A program made the position numbers and the translations under genes. A stretch of DNA of 64,000 bases from Blastomonas ursincola (GTDB lineage: Bacteria > Pseudomonadota > Alphaproteobacteria > Sphingomonadales > Sphingomonadaceae), in assembly GCF_013607875.1 (NCBI RefSeq), contig NZ_VDES01000003.1:537374-601373 (forward strand), read 5' to 3'. The notes below the pieces were generated by a model. It did not search any database. It was not told the DNA's origin and was given only the letters and a program-made list of their open reading frames with translations. Shown here piece by piece: positions 42,331 through 51,099 of the stretch; within the stretch, counting starts at the first letter, position 1; each line of letters begins with the position of its first letter.

Positions 42331-43638
42331 TTGACCGACCCGCAGACCCTTGAATTCGCGCGCGGTGCCCGCGCGGTGATAGCCTATCCCGATCTTGGCC
42401 GCCGCGGCTCCGTGGACGCTGACGCGCGTCTCGAAGAGGCGAGGGGGCTGGCGCTCGCTATCGGAATCCAGGTCTGCGCCGCACATTCGTTCCGGATCCG
42501 CACGGCGCGGCCCGCCACGCTGTTCGGAGGGGGACAGGTCGAGATCATCGCGCAAAGCCTGGAGGATCAGAAGGCCGAACTGCTGATCGTCGATGGCAGC
42601 CTCTCGGCCATCCAGCAGCGCAATCTGGAAGAGCGGCTCAAGGTCAAGGTGATCGACCGCACCGGCCTCATCCTCGAAATTTTCGGCGAGCGCGCCGCGA
42701 CAGCCGAAGGACGATTGCAGGTCGAGCTGGCGCATCTCGATTATCAGGCAGGAAGGCTGGTGCGCAGCTGGACCCATCTCGAGCGCCAGCGCGGCGGCTT
42801 CGGCTTTCTCGGTGGCCCCGGCGAAACGCAGATCGAGGCCGACCGCCGGATGATCCGCGACCGCATGGCCAAGCTGCGTCGCGAGCTCGAACAGGTCAAG
42901 CGCACGCGCGGGCTGCATCGCGAGCGGCGGCAAAAGGCGCCCTGGCCGGTCATCGCGCTGGTCGGCTATACCAATGCGGGCAAGTCGACGCTGTTCAACC
43001 GGCTGACCAACGCCGGAGTCATGGCCGAGGATCTGCTGTTCGCGACGCTCGATCCGACGATGCGCGCGATCCGGCTCGACGGGGTCGAGAAGGTCATCCT
43101 GTCCGATACCGTCGGCTTCGTCTCGGACCTTCCGACCGAACTGGTCGCCGCCTTCCGCGCGACGCTCGAAGAGGTACTCTCGGCCGATCTCATCATCCAT
43201 GTCCGCGACATGTCGCATCCCGAGGCGGACATGCAGGCGCAGTCGGTCGAAACGATCCTGGCCGATCTGGGGATGGAACTCGATCCGGTGCTGGCGGGCG
43301 AGGGGCTTGCCGTGCCACTGATCGAAGCATGGAACAAATGGGATGTCCTGGACGAGGAAACCCGCGACCGGCTGATCGCTACGGCACCGCGCGACCGCAC
43401 GGTCTGTCCGATGTCGGCGCTCACCGGCGAGGGCGTTGGCGACCTGCTGCGCGCAGCATCGCAGGCGCTGGTCATCGGTCACCGGGTGCACGATGTGACC
43501 TTGCCTCGCCATGACGGCCAGCGGATCGCCTGGCTGCACCAGCATGGCGAGGTGCTTGAAAGTCGCGAGCAGGGGGATGACATGGCGCTTTTGGTGCGCC
43601 TGTCGGACAAGGACTGGGGCCGCTTCCAGGCGCTATAG
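42331..43638 (+). CDS. hflX: GTPase HflX
   Basis: The 435-aa protein has the HflX N-terminal domain (GGGQVEIIAQSLEDQKAELL, ERLKVKVIDRTGLILEIF), the coupling helix with GGPGETQIEADRRMIRDR, and a GTPase domain with G1 VGYTNAGKSTLFNRL, G3 LSDTVGFVSDLP and G4 AWNKWD. HflX splits stalled or hibernating ribosomes. The start is TTG 42331, 40 nt after hfq, there being no better ATG; the exact start is uncertain. It ends in a 6-nt convergent overlap with mazG, the palindrome CTATAG giving both stops. Confidence 0.95.
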   Translation: MTDPQTLEFARGARAVIAYPDLGRRGSVDADARLEEARGLALAIGIQVCAAHSFRIRTARPATLFGGGQVEIIAQSLEDQKAELLIVDGSLSAIQQRNLEERLKVKVIDRTGLILEIFGERAATAEGRLQVELAHLDYQAGRLVRSWTHLERQRGGFGFLGGPGETQIEADRRMIRDRMAKLRRELEQVKRTRGLHRERRQKAPWPVIALVGYTNAGKSTLFNRLTNAGVMAEDLLFATLDPTMRAIRLDGVEKVILSDTVGFVSDLPTELVAAFRATLEEVLSADLIIHVRDMSHPEADMQAQSVETILADLGMELDPVLAGEGLAVPLIEAWNKWDVLDEETRDRLIATAPRDRTVCPMSALTGEGVGDLLRAASQALVIGHRVHDVTLPRHDGQRIAWLHQHGEVLESREQGDDMALLVRLSDKDWGRFQAL

Positions 43639-44433
43639 CTTGTTTTCGCCCCGCTTGGCGCGCTGCCACAAGGCTTCCTTGTCGTCGAGCGGCAGATCGG
43701 CAAAACCGTCACCAGCGATCGCCTCCATCGCGCGAAAGCGGCGTTCGAACTTCGCATTGGCCGCGCGCAGCGCATCTTCGGCGCTGACGCCCATATGCCG
43801 GACCGCATTCACCGCAGCGAACAGCAGGTCTCCGGCTTCCTCGGCGCACTCGGCCTCGGTCTCGGCATCGAGCAGTTCTTCGATCTCCTCGCCGATCTTC
43901 TCGATCGCACCCATGACATCGGGCCAGTCGAATCCAGTCCGCGCCGCGCGCTTCTGAAGCTTCTGCGCACGCATCAGCGCCGGCAGCGCGAGCGCGACGC
44001 CATCCATCGCGCTCTCCGCACCGCCGCTGCTGCGCTCCTCGGCCTTGATCGCTTCCCAATCCCAGCTCTCGACCGACTGGTCGGCGAAGATATGCGGATG
44101 CCGCCGCACCATCTTGTCGCTGATCGACGCGATCACATCGGCGACCGAGAAATGCCCGGCTTCCTCGGCCATACGGCTGTGGAACACGACCTGCAGCAGC
44201 AGATCGCCAAGCTCGTCCTTGAGCGCGGCCATATCGGCGCGCGTGATGGCATCGGAAACCTCATAGGCTTCCTCGATCGTGTACGGCGCGATCGTCTCGA
44301 ACGTCTGCTCGATATCCCAGGGACAACCGTGCTCCTTGTCGCGCAGCCGCGCCATGATCGCCACCAGCCGGTCGAGTGGCACCGGCGACTGAGGGGAAGC
44401 GCTGGACGGAACGGTCTGGTCGGTCATGAGCAT
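43633..44433 (-). CDS. mazG: Nucleoside triphosphate pyrophosphohydrolase MazG
   Basis: The 266-aa protein has two MazG-like halves: N-terminal RDKEHGCPWDIEQTFETIAP with EEAYEVSDAI and ELGDLLLQVVFHSRMAEEAG, and C-terminal KIGEEIEELLDAETEAECAE with EEAGDLLFAAVNAVRHMG, both with the EExxE and ExxD metal-binding pattern. It hydrolyses (d)NTPs, including aberrant ones, and lowers ppGpp in E. coli. Two ATGs, 44433 and 44427, are possible starts. It is convergent with hflX and follows the retropepsin gene after an AT-rich gap. Confidence 0.95.
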   Translation of the reverse strand: MLMTDQTVPSSASPQSPVPLDRLVAIMARLRDKEHGCPWDIEQTFETIAPYTIEEAYEVSDAITRADMAALKDELGDLLLQVVFHSRMAEEAGHFSVADVIASISDKMVRRHPHIFADQSVESWDWEAIKAEERSSGGAESAMDGVALALPALMRAQKLQKRAARTGFDWPDVMGAIEKIGEEIEELLDAETEAECAEEAGDLLFAAVNAVRHMGVSAEDALRAANAKFERRFRAMEAIAGDGFADLPLDDKEALWQRAKRGENKL

Positions 44434-44440
44434 AAGTCCG

Positions 44441-44454
44441 ATAATATATATTAT
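44441..44454. promoter_or_regulatory. AT-only palindrome before mazG
   Basis: ATAATATATATTAT is a perfect 14-bp palindrome in a 38-nt AT-rich gap that stands out from the GC-rich surroundings. It lies 8 bp before the mazG ATG and probably contains its promoter -10 region. Confidence 0.4.
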
Positions 44455-44471
44455 GTTAAATTAAAAGGCAT

Positions 44472-45086
44472 TCAGCGGCTGGGCTGGCGCGGCACCAATA
44501 TCATGCTGCTCCCCTCGACGCGCCAGCTTTCCAGCTCGGACAGAAAGTTCATGCCGAGCAGATTGGTCTCGCCGAGCCCGTCCGAAATCAGCACGTCATG
44601 ATCGCGCATCGCCAGCGAACCGACGCGCAGGTCCGCGATCGACGCGCGGTCTGCCTCGACCATGCCGTTGGCGGTTTCGATCACCGTCTTGAGACCCAAA
44701 CCGCCCGGCTCGATCCCGGCAGCCTGAGCTGCCTGGGTCGAGATCGCGGTAAAGGTTGCGCCACTGTCGACCATGAACCGCATCGGACGACCATTGACCT
44801 CGGCGGTCACCCAGAAATGGCCGTCCTCGCGCTTGCGCAACGTCAACGGCGCGCCCGTGATCTCCGGCGCGCTGGCGAGCCCGAGTTCGGCCGATATGCG
44901 CTGCCAGATCAGCTTCATTTCGGGGCGAAAGCTCACCAGCAGAAAGATCAGCGCGAAGATGCCGATCCAGGCCAAGGCCATCTTGATCGTTTGCCCGATG
45001 GGCAGCGCCCGCGAGATCAGCGCGCTGCCGACCAGGACCAGCAGCATCAGGCTATAGACCAGGCTGGCAGTATCGCTCTCGCTCAT
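44472..45086 (-). CDS. Membrane-anchored retropepsin-like aspartic protease (TIGR02281 type)
   Basis: The 204-aa protein has two N-terminal membrane segments (SLMLLVLVGSALISRA, MALAWIGIFALIFLLVSF), then a retropepsin domain with MRFMVDSGATFTAISTQAAQ (catalytic DSGAT), LKTVIETANGMVEADRASIA and LLGMNFLSELESWRVEG. A single-domain protease of this kind must dimerise to be active. Substrates are unknown. It starts with a 4-nt overlap with the MBL hydrolase stop, so it is part of that operon. Confidence 0.9.
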   Translation of the reverse strand: MSESDTASLVYSLMLLVLVGSALISRALPIGQTIKMALAWIGIFALIFLLVSFRPEMKLIWQRISAELGLASAPEITGAPLTLRKREDGHFWVTAEVNGRPMRFMVDSGATFTAISTQAAQAAGIEPGGLGLKTVIETANGMVEADRASIADLRVGSLAMRDHDVLISDGLGETNLLGMNFLSELESWRVEGSSMILVPRQPSR

Positions 45087-45862
45087 GGCGCGATCCGGTC
45101 CAGATCGACGACCATCCCGTCGTAACCCGGCTCGACGCCTTCGGGGAGTTCCAGGCAGAGCGCGGCATAGTCGAGTGTCTTGTCCATATGCGTCAGCACC
45201 GTATGCCGCGCGCCGCATTGCTCGGCCAGTTGCAGCGCCATGGGCAGGCTGGCATGCGTCGGGTGCTTCTCGTGCCGGAGGCAGTCGGTGATCAGCAGGT
45301 CGCATCCTGCATAAAGCGCGACCATCTCGTCAGTGAAATGGCTGAAATCGGTGGCGTAAACGATCGACCGACCCTGTAGGTCGAAGCGAAGCCCGGTCGA
45401 AAGAACCGGTCCATGCGGCTGGTCGACCGTGCGCACGGTCAACCCGCAGATCGCCTGTTCATCGCCGAGCGCGGCCGCCGAAACGGTCGCCGGATAACCG
45501 TCACCACCTTCGAAAACATAGTCGAAACGGGTGATAAGGCTGTGCAGCGTATAGTCTTTGGCATAGCCGGCTATCGGCTGGCGCGTGCGGTGAAAGAGCG
45601 CGCGGAGATCATCGATCCCGTGCGTATGGTCGGCATGGTCATGCGTCCAGATGACCGCATCGAGTGCACCTATATGTTCGCGCAGCAACTGGTGTCGCAG
45701 ATCGGGAGACGTATCGACCAGGATGCGCTGGCCATCATGCTCGATGATGACCGAGACACGCGTTCGGCAATTGCGCGGATTGGCCGGATCGCATTCGCCC
45801 CAGTCATTGCCGATGCGCGGCACTCCGCCCGAAGTTCCGCAGCCGAGCAGAATCGCCTTCAC
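45083..45862 (-). CDS. MBL-fold metal-dependent hydrolase (PhnP-like)
   Basis: The 259-aa protein begins VKAILLGCGTSGGVPRIGND and has the metallo-beta-lactamase site VIWTHDHADHTHGIDDL (HxHxDH) and further ligands in GRSIVYATDFSHF and TVLTHMD. The GCGTSGGVP start is typical for PhnP-like phosphodiesterases that cleave cyclic phosphates. Start is GTG 45862, overlapping the tatD TGA by 4 nt. The tatD - MBL order next to metG and holB is common in alphaproteobacteria. Exact substrate is not known. Confidence 0.92.
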   Translation of the reverse strand: MKAILLGCGTSGGVPRIGNDWGECDPANPRNCRTRVSVIIEHDGQRILVDTSPDLRHQLLREHIGALDAVIWTHDHADHTHGIDDLRALFHRTRQPIAGYAKDYTLHSLITRFDYVFEGGDGYPATVSAAALGDEQAICGLTVRTVDQPHGPVLSTGLRFDLQGRSIVYATDFSHFTDEMVALYAGCDLLITDCLRHEKHPTHASLPMALQLAEQCGARHTVLTHMDKTLDYAALCLELPEGVEPGYDGMVVDLDRIAP

Positions 45863-46638
45863 GGACGCGCCCGGTTGAACAGCGCGTAGAAGTTGCGCGA
45901 GGTCGTCTCGCACAATTGTTCGTAGCTTTCACCTCGCAGATCGGCGAGGAAGCGGGCGGTATCGGCGACAAAGGCGGGTTCGCCCTGCTTGCCGCGGTGC
46001 GGCACCGGCGCCAGGAACGGTGCGTCGGTTTCCACCAGCAGCCGGTCTGCAGGAATGTCCTTAGCAACGGCGGCCAAATCCTTGGCATTCTTGAACGTGA
46101 CGATGCCCGAGATCGAAATCGACAAGCCCATGTCGAGCACCTTGGCGGCAAAATCGGCGCTGGCGGTGAAGCAATGGATCAAGGCGGGGAAGGCCCCCTT
46201 CCCCATTTCCTCGGCGAGGATCGCCGCGGTATCGGCCTCGGCATCGCGCGTGTGAATGATCAGCGGCAGGCCGGTCTGGCGCGAAGCGGCGATATGCGCG
46301 CGAAAGCAGCGGCGCTGCTCGTCGCGGTCCGACTTGTCGTAATAATAATCGAGCCCGGTCTCACCGATGCCGACCACGCGCGGATCGATTTCGGCGCGCG
46401 CCACCAGCCGCGCGGTATCCATGTCGGGATGCGCGTCGGCTTCGTGCGGATGGATGCCGATGCTTGCCCAGACATCCGCCTCGCGATGCGCGGTCGCGGT
46501 CACGTCGTCCCACTCGCTGGCACGGGTCGAGATGTTGAGCATAGCGGTCACGCCCGAGGCGCGCGCGCGCTCGAGCAGCACCGCCTGCTGCTCGGCCATG
46601 CCCTTGTAATTGAGGTGGCAGTGCGAATCGACGAGCAT
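45859..46638 (-). CDS. tatD: TatD-family hydrolase
   Basis: The 259-aa TIM-barrel protein begins MLVDSHCHLNYKGMAEQQAV (HxH metal site), and carries ASIGIHPHEADAH, GIGETGLDYYYDKSDRDEQR (metal Glu), LPLIIHTRDAEADT, PALIHCFTASADFAAKVLDM and LLVETDAPFLAPVPHRGKQG. Family members are 3'-5' DNA/RNA exonucleases or D-tyrosyl-tRNA-type hydrolases. Its ATG overlaps the metG TGA by one base, and its end overlaps the MBL start. Confidence 0.95.
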   Translation of the reverse strand: MLVDSHCHLNYKGMAEQQAVLLERARASGVTAMLNISTRASEWDDVTATAHREADVWASIGIHPHEADAHPDMDTARLVARAEIDPRVVGIGETGLDYYYDKSDRDEQRRCFRAHIAASRQTGLPLIIHTRDAEADTAAILAEEMGKGAFPALIHCFTASADFAAKVLDMGLSISISGIVTFKNAKDLAAVAKDIPADRLLVETDAPFLAPVPHRGKQGEPAFVADTARFLADLRGESYEQLCETTSRNFYALFNRARP

Positions 46639-48200
46639 CAGGCCGCGTCTTCCGCCGGCAGCTCGATGCGCGGGAACAGCGGCTTGGGCGTAGCGATCGC
46701 GAAATCGCTCTCGGCCAGCGGCGAGTACCAGTGCGTGCCCATCCCGGCGATGCTGCGCGCGCCATCGGGCACGCCCATATGATCGAGCAGGGCCTTCGCG
46801 CTGCCGGGGATCACCGGCGAGATCGCGATGGCGAGCTGTGCGATGGCTATATAGAGCGTCGCTAGCACGGTCTGCATCCGCTCGGGATCGGTCTTCTTCA
46901 GCGCCCAGGGGGCCTGTTCGTCGACATAGGCGTTGCAGGCAAACACCGCGCGCATCCACGCTTCGAGCCCCTGCGACAGCGCCAGCTCGCCGAACGCCTT
47001 GGGCAGATCACGCTGCAGCGCCTCTTCCAGCGTCGCGAACAGCGCCTCGTCAGCAGGCGTGTGGCCGTGCACCGCAGGCAGCGCGCCATCGAGATTCTTG
47101 GCGATGAAACTCAGGATCCGCTGGGCGAGATTGCCGAAGCTGTTGGCAAGGTCGGCATTGGCGCGCTGCGCGATAGCCTCGGGCGAATAGCTGCCGTCCT
47201 GACCGAAGCTGACTTCGCGAAGCAGGAAATAGCGCAGCTGGTCGACGCCGAACGCATCGGCAAGCGCGATCGGATCGACGACATTGCCGACCGATTTCGA
47301 CATCTTCTCGCCCTTGTTGAGCAGGAAGCCATGGCCGAAAACCTGCTTGGGCACCGGAATTCCGGCGCTCATCAGGAAAGCGGGCCAGTAGACCGCGTGG
47401 AAGCGCACGATATCCTTGCCGATCAGGTGCAGGTCCGCCGGCCAGTATTTCATCAGCGCATTGTCCGCATCGGGATAGCCAAGCCCGGTCAGATAGTTGG
47501 TCAGCGCATCGACCCAGACATACATCACATGCCCGTCGCTGCCCGGCACCTTGACGCCCCAGTCGAAGCTGGTGCGAGAGACCGAGAGCGCGCGCAGGCC
47601 CGATTTGACGAAACTGACAATCTCGTTGCGGCGGCTGTCGGGCTGGAGGAATTCGGGATGCTCGTCGTACAGCGCCAGCAGCTTGTCCTGATACTGGTCG
47701 AGCCGGAAGAACCAGCTTTCCTCGACCGTCCATTCGACCGGCGTGCCCTGCGGCGAGACCTTGCCCCCCTGCCCGTCGTCGACCAGCTCGTCCTCGCCAT
47801 AATAGGCCTCGTCGCGGACCGAGTACCAGCCTTCGTAGCGATCGAGATACAGGTCGCCATTGGCCTCCATCGCCTGCCAGATGGCCTGGCTGGCGCGGTG
47901 ATGGTCGTCCTCCGACGTCTGGATGAAGCGATCATAGCTGACATCAAGTCTGTCACACATTTCCTTGAAATATTGCGACATTTCATCCGCCAGCGCGCGC
48001 GGCGTGGTCTCCAGCTCGCGCGCTTTTTGCAGCATCTTCAGACCATGCACGTCGGTACCGGTCTGGAAGCGCACGTCACGGCCCATCAGCCGCTGGAAAC
48101 GCGCGATGACATCGGCGGCGATCGCCTCATAGGCGTGGCCGATATGCGGGCGACCATTGGGATAGCTGATCGCGGTGGTGATATAATAAGGTTCGCCCAT
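46638..48200 (-). CDS. metG: Methionyl-tRNA synthetase
   Basis: The 520-aa enzyme has the class I HIGH motif in SYPNGRPHIGHAYEAIAADV (residues about 13-25) and KMSKS in LLNKGEKMSKSVGNVVDPIA (about 307), with an anticodon-binding helical domain at the end. No zinc-knuckle cysteines are visible in the connecting peptide and no C-terminal dimerisation domain is attached, as in other short alphaproteobacterial MetRS. It lies between holB (48 nt upstream) and tatD. Confidence 0.97.
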   Translation of the reverse strand: MGEPYYITTAISYPNGRPHIGHAYEAIAADVIARFQRLMGRDVRFQTGTDVHGLKMLQKARELETTPRALADEMSQYFKEMCDRLDVSYDRFIQTSEDDHHRASQAIWQAMEANGDLYLDRYEGWYSVRDEAYYGEDELVDDGQGGKVSPQGTPVEWTVEESWFFRLDQYQDKLLALYDEHPEFLQPDSRRNEIVSFVKSGLRALSVSRTSFDWGVKVPGSDGHVMYVWVDALTNYLTGLGYPDADNALMKYWPADLHLIGKDIVRFHAVYWPAFLMSAGIPVPKQVFGHGFLLNKGEKMSKSVGNVVDPIALADAFGVDQLRYFLLREVSFGQDGSYSPEAIAQRANADLANSFGNLAQRILSFIAKNLDGALPAVHGHTPADEALFATLEEALQRDLPKAFGELALSQGLEAWMRAVFACNAYVDEQAPWALKKTDPERMQTVLATLYIAIAQLAIAISPVIPGSAKALLDHMGVPDGARSIAGMGTHWYSPLAESDFAIATPKPLFPRIELPAEDAA

Positions 48201-48248
48201 GGCGGTGATGTCTGCCGTTTCTAGTCGAGGTTGGCCGGTAATGAGCGC

Positions 48249-49259
48249 CTATCTAGGCGGGGCCAGCCGTGCCAGCAAGCTGCCAATTTGGAACGCCACG
48301 GCCGAGGCATCCAGATTGAGCACCACCGCGCGCGAGGCGAGCGCCCCGATCTCCTGCCAGGCCGCGATCGCGCCCGGCAGCCGCTCGTCGCGCAGATCGC
48401 GAATGCGCCGGGCGGCGAAACGCGGCGCATAGGCGAGCAGCGCCTGGAACCTGTCGCGATTGGCTTTGTTCGCCACCAGGGCGCCCAGTGCCAGCCGCGC
48501 CCGATGTGTGCTGTCGCCATGATCCGCAATCTCGCTGAGCAGCACATCGATCTTCGCCATGTCGAGTCCGGCAAAGCTCAGCGCCTGCCCCGGCGCCCCC
48601 TGGCCCAGCCGCACCAGCGCCGCAATCTCGCCCTCGGGCAATTCGGGCCGCGCGGCGCGCAAGGCTCCCGCCATATTGGCATCGTCGAGCGCGGGAAAAT
48701 CGAGCACCAGGCAACGCGAGCGGATCGTCGGCAGCAGGCGGCCCGGATTGTGCGCGATCAACAGGAACACCGTGTCCGCAGGCGGCTCTTCAAGGCTCTT
48801 GAGCAGCGCATTGGCCGCGTTGCGCTCCATCAGATCGGCGGAGTCGAAGATGATCACCCGGCGATCGGCCAGGCTGGGGCGGACGGTGAGCCGCTTCTGC
48901 AAGGACCGGATCTGGTCGACCTTGATGTTGCGCGCGGTCTCGAACGGCTTGCCGTCCTCGGCCTTGCGCGCCTCCTTGTCGTCCTTGGGCCCCAGCGTGA
49001 TGTAATGGCAGTCGGGGTGCTTGTCCTGCAGCAGCAGTCGCCCCGACGGGCTATCCATATCTCCATCGAAATGGTCGCCCCGATGATCGGGCGAGCGCGT
49101 CAGCAGATGCGCGGCGGCTGCGAGCGCGAAGCTGCGCTTGCCGATGCCTTCGGGCCCGGCGAGCAGCCAGCCATGGTGCAGCCGACACGCCTGGAATGCG
49201 CGCAGCAGCGTCGTTTCCGGCTCGGCATGGCCCTTCCAGTGTGCGGTCGAAGCCTTCAT
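48249..49259 (-). CDS. holB: DNA polymerase III delta' subunit
   Basis: The 336-aa AAA+ clamp-loader protein begins with HGWLLAGPEGIGKRSFALAA, has RRVIIFDSADLMERNAANAL, LLKSLEEPPADTVFLLIAHN and LLPTIRSRCLVLDFPAL (the SRC motif), and a C-terminal collar domain. It helps load the beta clamp. The position after tmk (4 nt) and before metG is the usual operon. The P-loop-like region reads GPEGIGKRS and is well kept for a subunit that is normally ATP-inactive. Confidence 0.95.
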   Translation of the reverse strand: MKASTAHWKGHAEPETTLLRAFQACRLHHGWLLAGPEGIGKRSFALAAAAHLLTRSPDHRGDHFDGDMDSPSGRLLLQDKHPDCHYITLGPKDDKEARKAEDGKPFETARNIKVDQIRSLQKRLTVRPSLADRRVIIFDSADLMERNAANALLKSLEEPPADTVFLLIAHNPGRLLPTIRSRCLVLDFPALDDANMAGALRAARPELPEGEIAALVRLGQGAPGQALSFAGLDMAKIDVLLSEIADHGDSTHRARLALGALVANKANRDRFQALLAYAPRFAARRIRDLRDERLPGAIAAWQEIGALASRAVVLNLDASAVAFQIGSLLARLAPPR

Positions 49260-49263
49260 GACG

Positions 49264-49890
49264 TCATGCCATCAATGGCTGCAAGGTCGTAACGATGCGC
49301 GCGTGCACCTCGTCTGCAGCGCCGCTGGCGTCGATGATACGAAAGCGCTGGGGCTCGGCCTCGGCTAAGGCGCGGAAAGCGGCGACAACGCTGGCGTGAT
49401 AACCTGCATCGCGCCCGCCGATCCGGTCGCTGTTCGCGCCGTCACGGGCCGTGGCGCGCCGGGCCGCCTCGTCGGCGGGCAATTCGAGCAGGATCGTGCA
49501 ATCGGGCATAAAGCCCTCCGAACCGAAGCGATGGAGCGACAGGATCGCCTCGTCGCCGAGCCCGCCCGCCACGCCCTGATAGGCGCGGCTGCTGTCGACG
49601 AACCGGTCGGAGATGACCCAGCCGCCCGCCTCGACCGCCGGGCGGATCAGCCTTGCGACATGGTCGGCGCGCGCTGCAGCGAACAGCAAGGCCTCGCTGC
49701 GCGCGTTCCAGCGATCCGTGCCGCCTTCGAGCAGCAACGTCCGGATCGCCTCTGCGCTTTCCGTGCCGCCCGGTTCGCGGGTGACGGTGACGTCAAGACC
49801 CTGGCCTTTCACCCAATCGGCGAGCAGGCGAATCTGGGTGGATTTTCCCACCGCCTCGCCGCCCTCGATCGAGATGAAGCGCCCCCGCAT
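49264..49890 (-). CDS. tmk: Thymidylate kinase
   Basis: The 208-aa kinase begins MRGRFISIEGGEAVGKSTQI, a P-loop with the GGEAVGKS form, and has TVTREPGGTESAEAIRTLLL, the SDRFVDSSRAYQGVAGGLG lid region and ILLELPADEAARRATARD. It phosphorylates dTMP to dTDP. It ends 4 nt before holB and starts 6 nt after dac, so dac, tmk and holB are probably one transcript. Confidence 0.97.
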   Translation of the reverse strand: MRGRFISIEGGEAVGKSTQIRLLADWVKGQGLDVTVTREPGGTESAEAIRTLLLEGGTDRWNARSEALLFAAARADHVARLIRPAVEAGGWVISDRFVDSSRAYQGVAGGLGDEAILSLHRFGSEGFMPDCTILLELPADEAARRATARDGANSDRIGGRDAGYHASVVAAFRALAEAEPQRFRIIDASGAADEVHARIVTTLQPLMA

Positions 49891-49896
49891 CGCCGG

Positions 49897-51042
49897 TCAG
49901 GCGCCGAAGAAAGAGAGGATACCGGCCCAGATGCGTCCGAAAAAGCCGGCTTCCTCGACCGCCTCGCCCGCGACCAGCGGCATCACCTGGCGCTGCATGT
50001 CGGGGGCGGACACGATCAGGCTGGCGACCTGCTGGCCCTTGGCGATCGGCGCCTTGAGCGGGCCCTGATAAACGACCTTGAGCGAGACCTTGTCGGTATC
50101 GGCCGTGCGCGGCAGCGTCAGCGCCAGGTCGCGCGGCGCGACGAGCGGCAGTTCGCGCATACTGCCCTGCTGCACCGGCGCGGTATCGACGGTCTTGCCC
50201 TTGGTGAAAAGCGGCACCGACTTCCACGCCTTGAAGCCCCAGTTCATGAAGCGCACCGATTCATCGACCCGGCCGTTGAAGCTGTCGAGACCTGCGACGA
50301 CCATGACCAGACGGCGGCCATTCTGTTCGGCCGAGCCGGTAAAGCCATAGCCCGCCTCGTCGGTATGCCCGGTCTTCAGGCCGTCGGCTCCCGCCACCTT
50401 GCCGAGCAGCGGATCGCGGTTGGGCTGGGTGATCCCGTTCCAGGTAAAGCTGCCCTTGGAATAGAAGCGCTTGTACAGCTTGGGATGGTTGCGAATCGTC
50501 GCGGTGGCGAGCGTCGCCAGATCGCGCGCTGTCACCTGGGTCACGCCCTCGTCGGGCCAGCCGTTGCTGTTGCCGAAGCGGCTGTTGGCAAGGCCGATTT
50601 CCTTCGCCTTCTTGTTCATCATGTCGACGAACGCCTCTTCGGATCCGGCAATGCCTTCGGCGAGCACGACACAGGCATCATTGCCGGAAAGCGTGACGAT
50701 GCCGTCGAGCAGGTCGGCGACGGTGACCTTGCTGCCGACCGCCAGGAACATGCTCGACCCCTGGTTATTCCATTTCTTCCAGGTTTCGGCGGAGACCGGC
50801 AGCGTCTGGTCGAGCTTCAGCTCGCCCTTCTTGATCAGGTCGAAAGCGACATAGACCGTCATCATCTTGGCCATCGATGCGGGCGGAATCTGCTTGTCGG
50901 CATCGCGCGAGAACAGCACCGCACCCGAGGACAGGTCGGTCATATAGGCGATGGGGGCTTCGGAGACATAAGAGGGGGCGGCAGCCGCCAGCGGCGTCGC
51001 CAGTAGCGAAAACAGGGTGAGACCGATAATCGGGGTTTTCAT
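49897..51042 (-). CDS. dac: D-alanyl-D-alanine carboxypeptidase (PBP5/6 type)
   Basis: The 381-aa protein has a signal peptide (MKTPIIGLTLFSLLATPLAA), the serine-lysine motif PPASMAKMMTVYVAFDL (SxxK, about residue 56), VTLSGNDACVVLAEGIAG (SxN) and DGLKTGHTDEAGYGFTGSAE (KTG, about 222), then a C-terminal beta domain and an amphipathic last segment (EEAGFFGRIWAGILSFF) that would hold it to the inner membrane. It trims terminal D-Ala from peptidoglycan. It lies 57 nt after rlpA. Confidence 0.96.
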   Translation of the reverse strand: MKTPIIGLTLFSLLATPLAAAAPSYVSEAPIAYMTDLSSGAVLFSRDADKQIPPASMAKMMTVYVAFDLIKKGELKLDQTLPVSAETWKKWNNQGSSMFLAVGSKVTVADLLDGIVTLSGNDACVVLAEGIAGSEEAFVDMMNKKAKEIGLANSRFGNSNGWPDEGVTQVTARDLATLATATIRNHPKLYKRFYSKGSFTWNGITQPNRDPLLGKVAGADGLKTGHTDEAGYGFTGSAEQNGRRLVMVVAGLDSFNGRVDESVRFMNWGFKAWKSVPLFTKGKTVDTAPVQQGSMRELPLVAPRDLALTLPRTADTDKVSLKVVYQGPLKAPIAKGQQVASLIVSAPDMQRQVMPLVAGEAVEEAGFFGRIWAGILSFFGA

Positions 51043-51099
51043 GCGGTATCCATGGTGTGCGTGTTGCAGGGACGCAGGCCTTTGACTGGCCCGTCTGTG

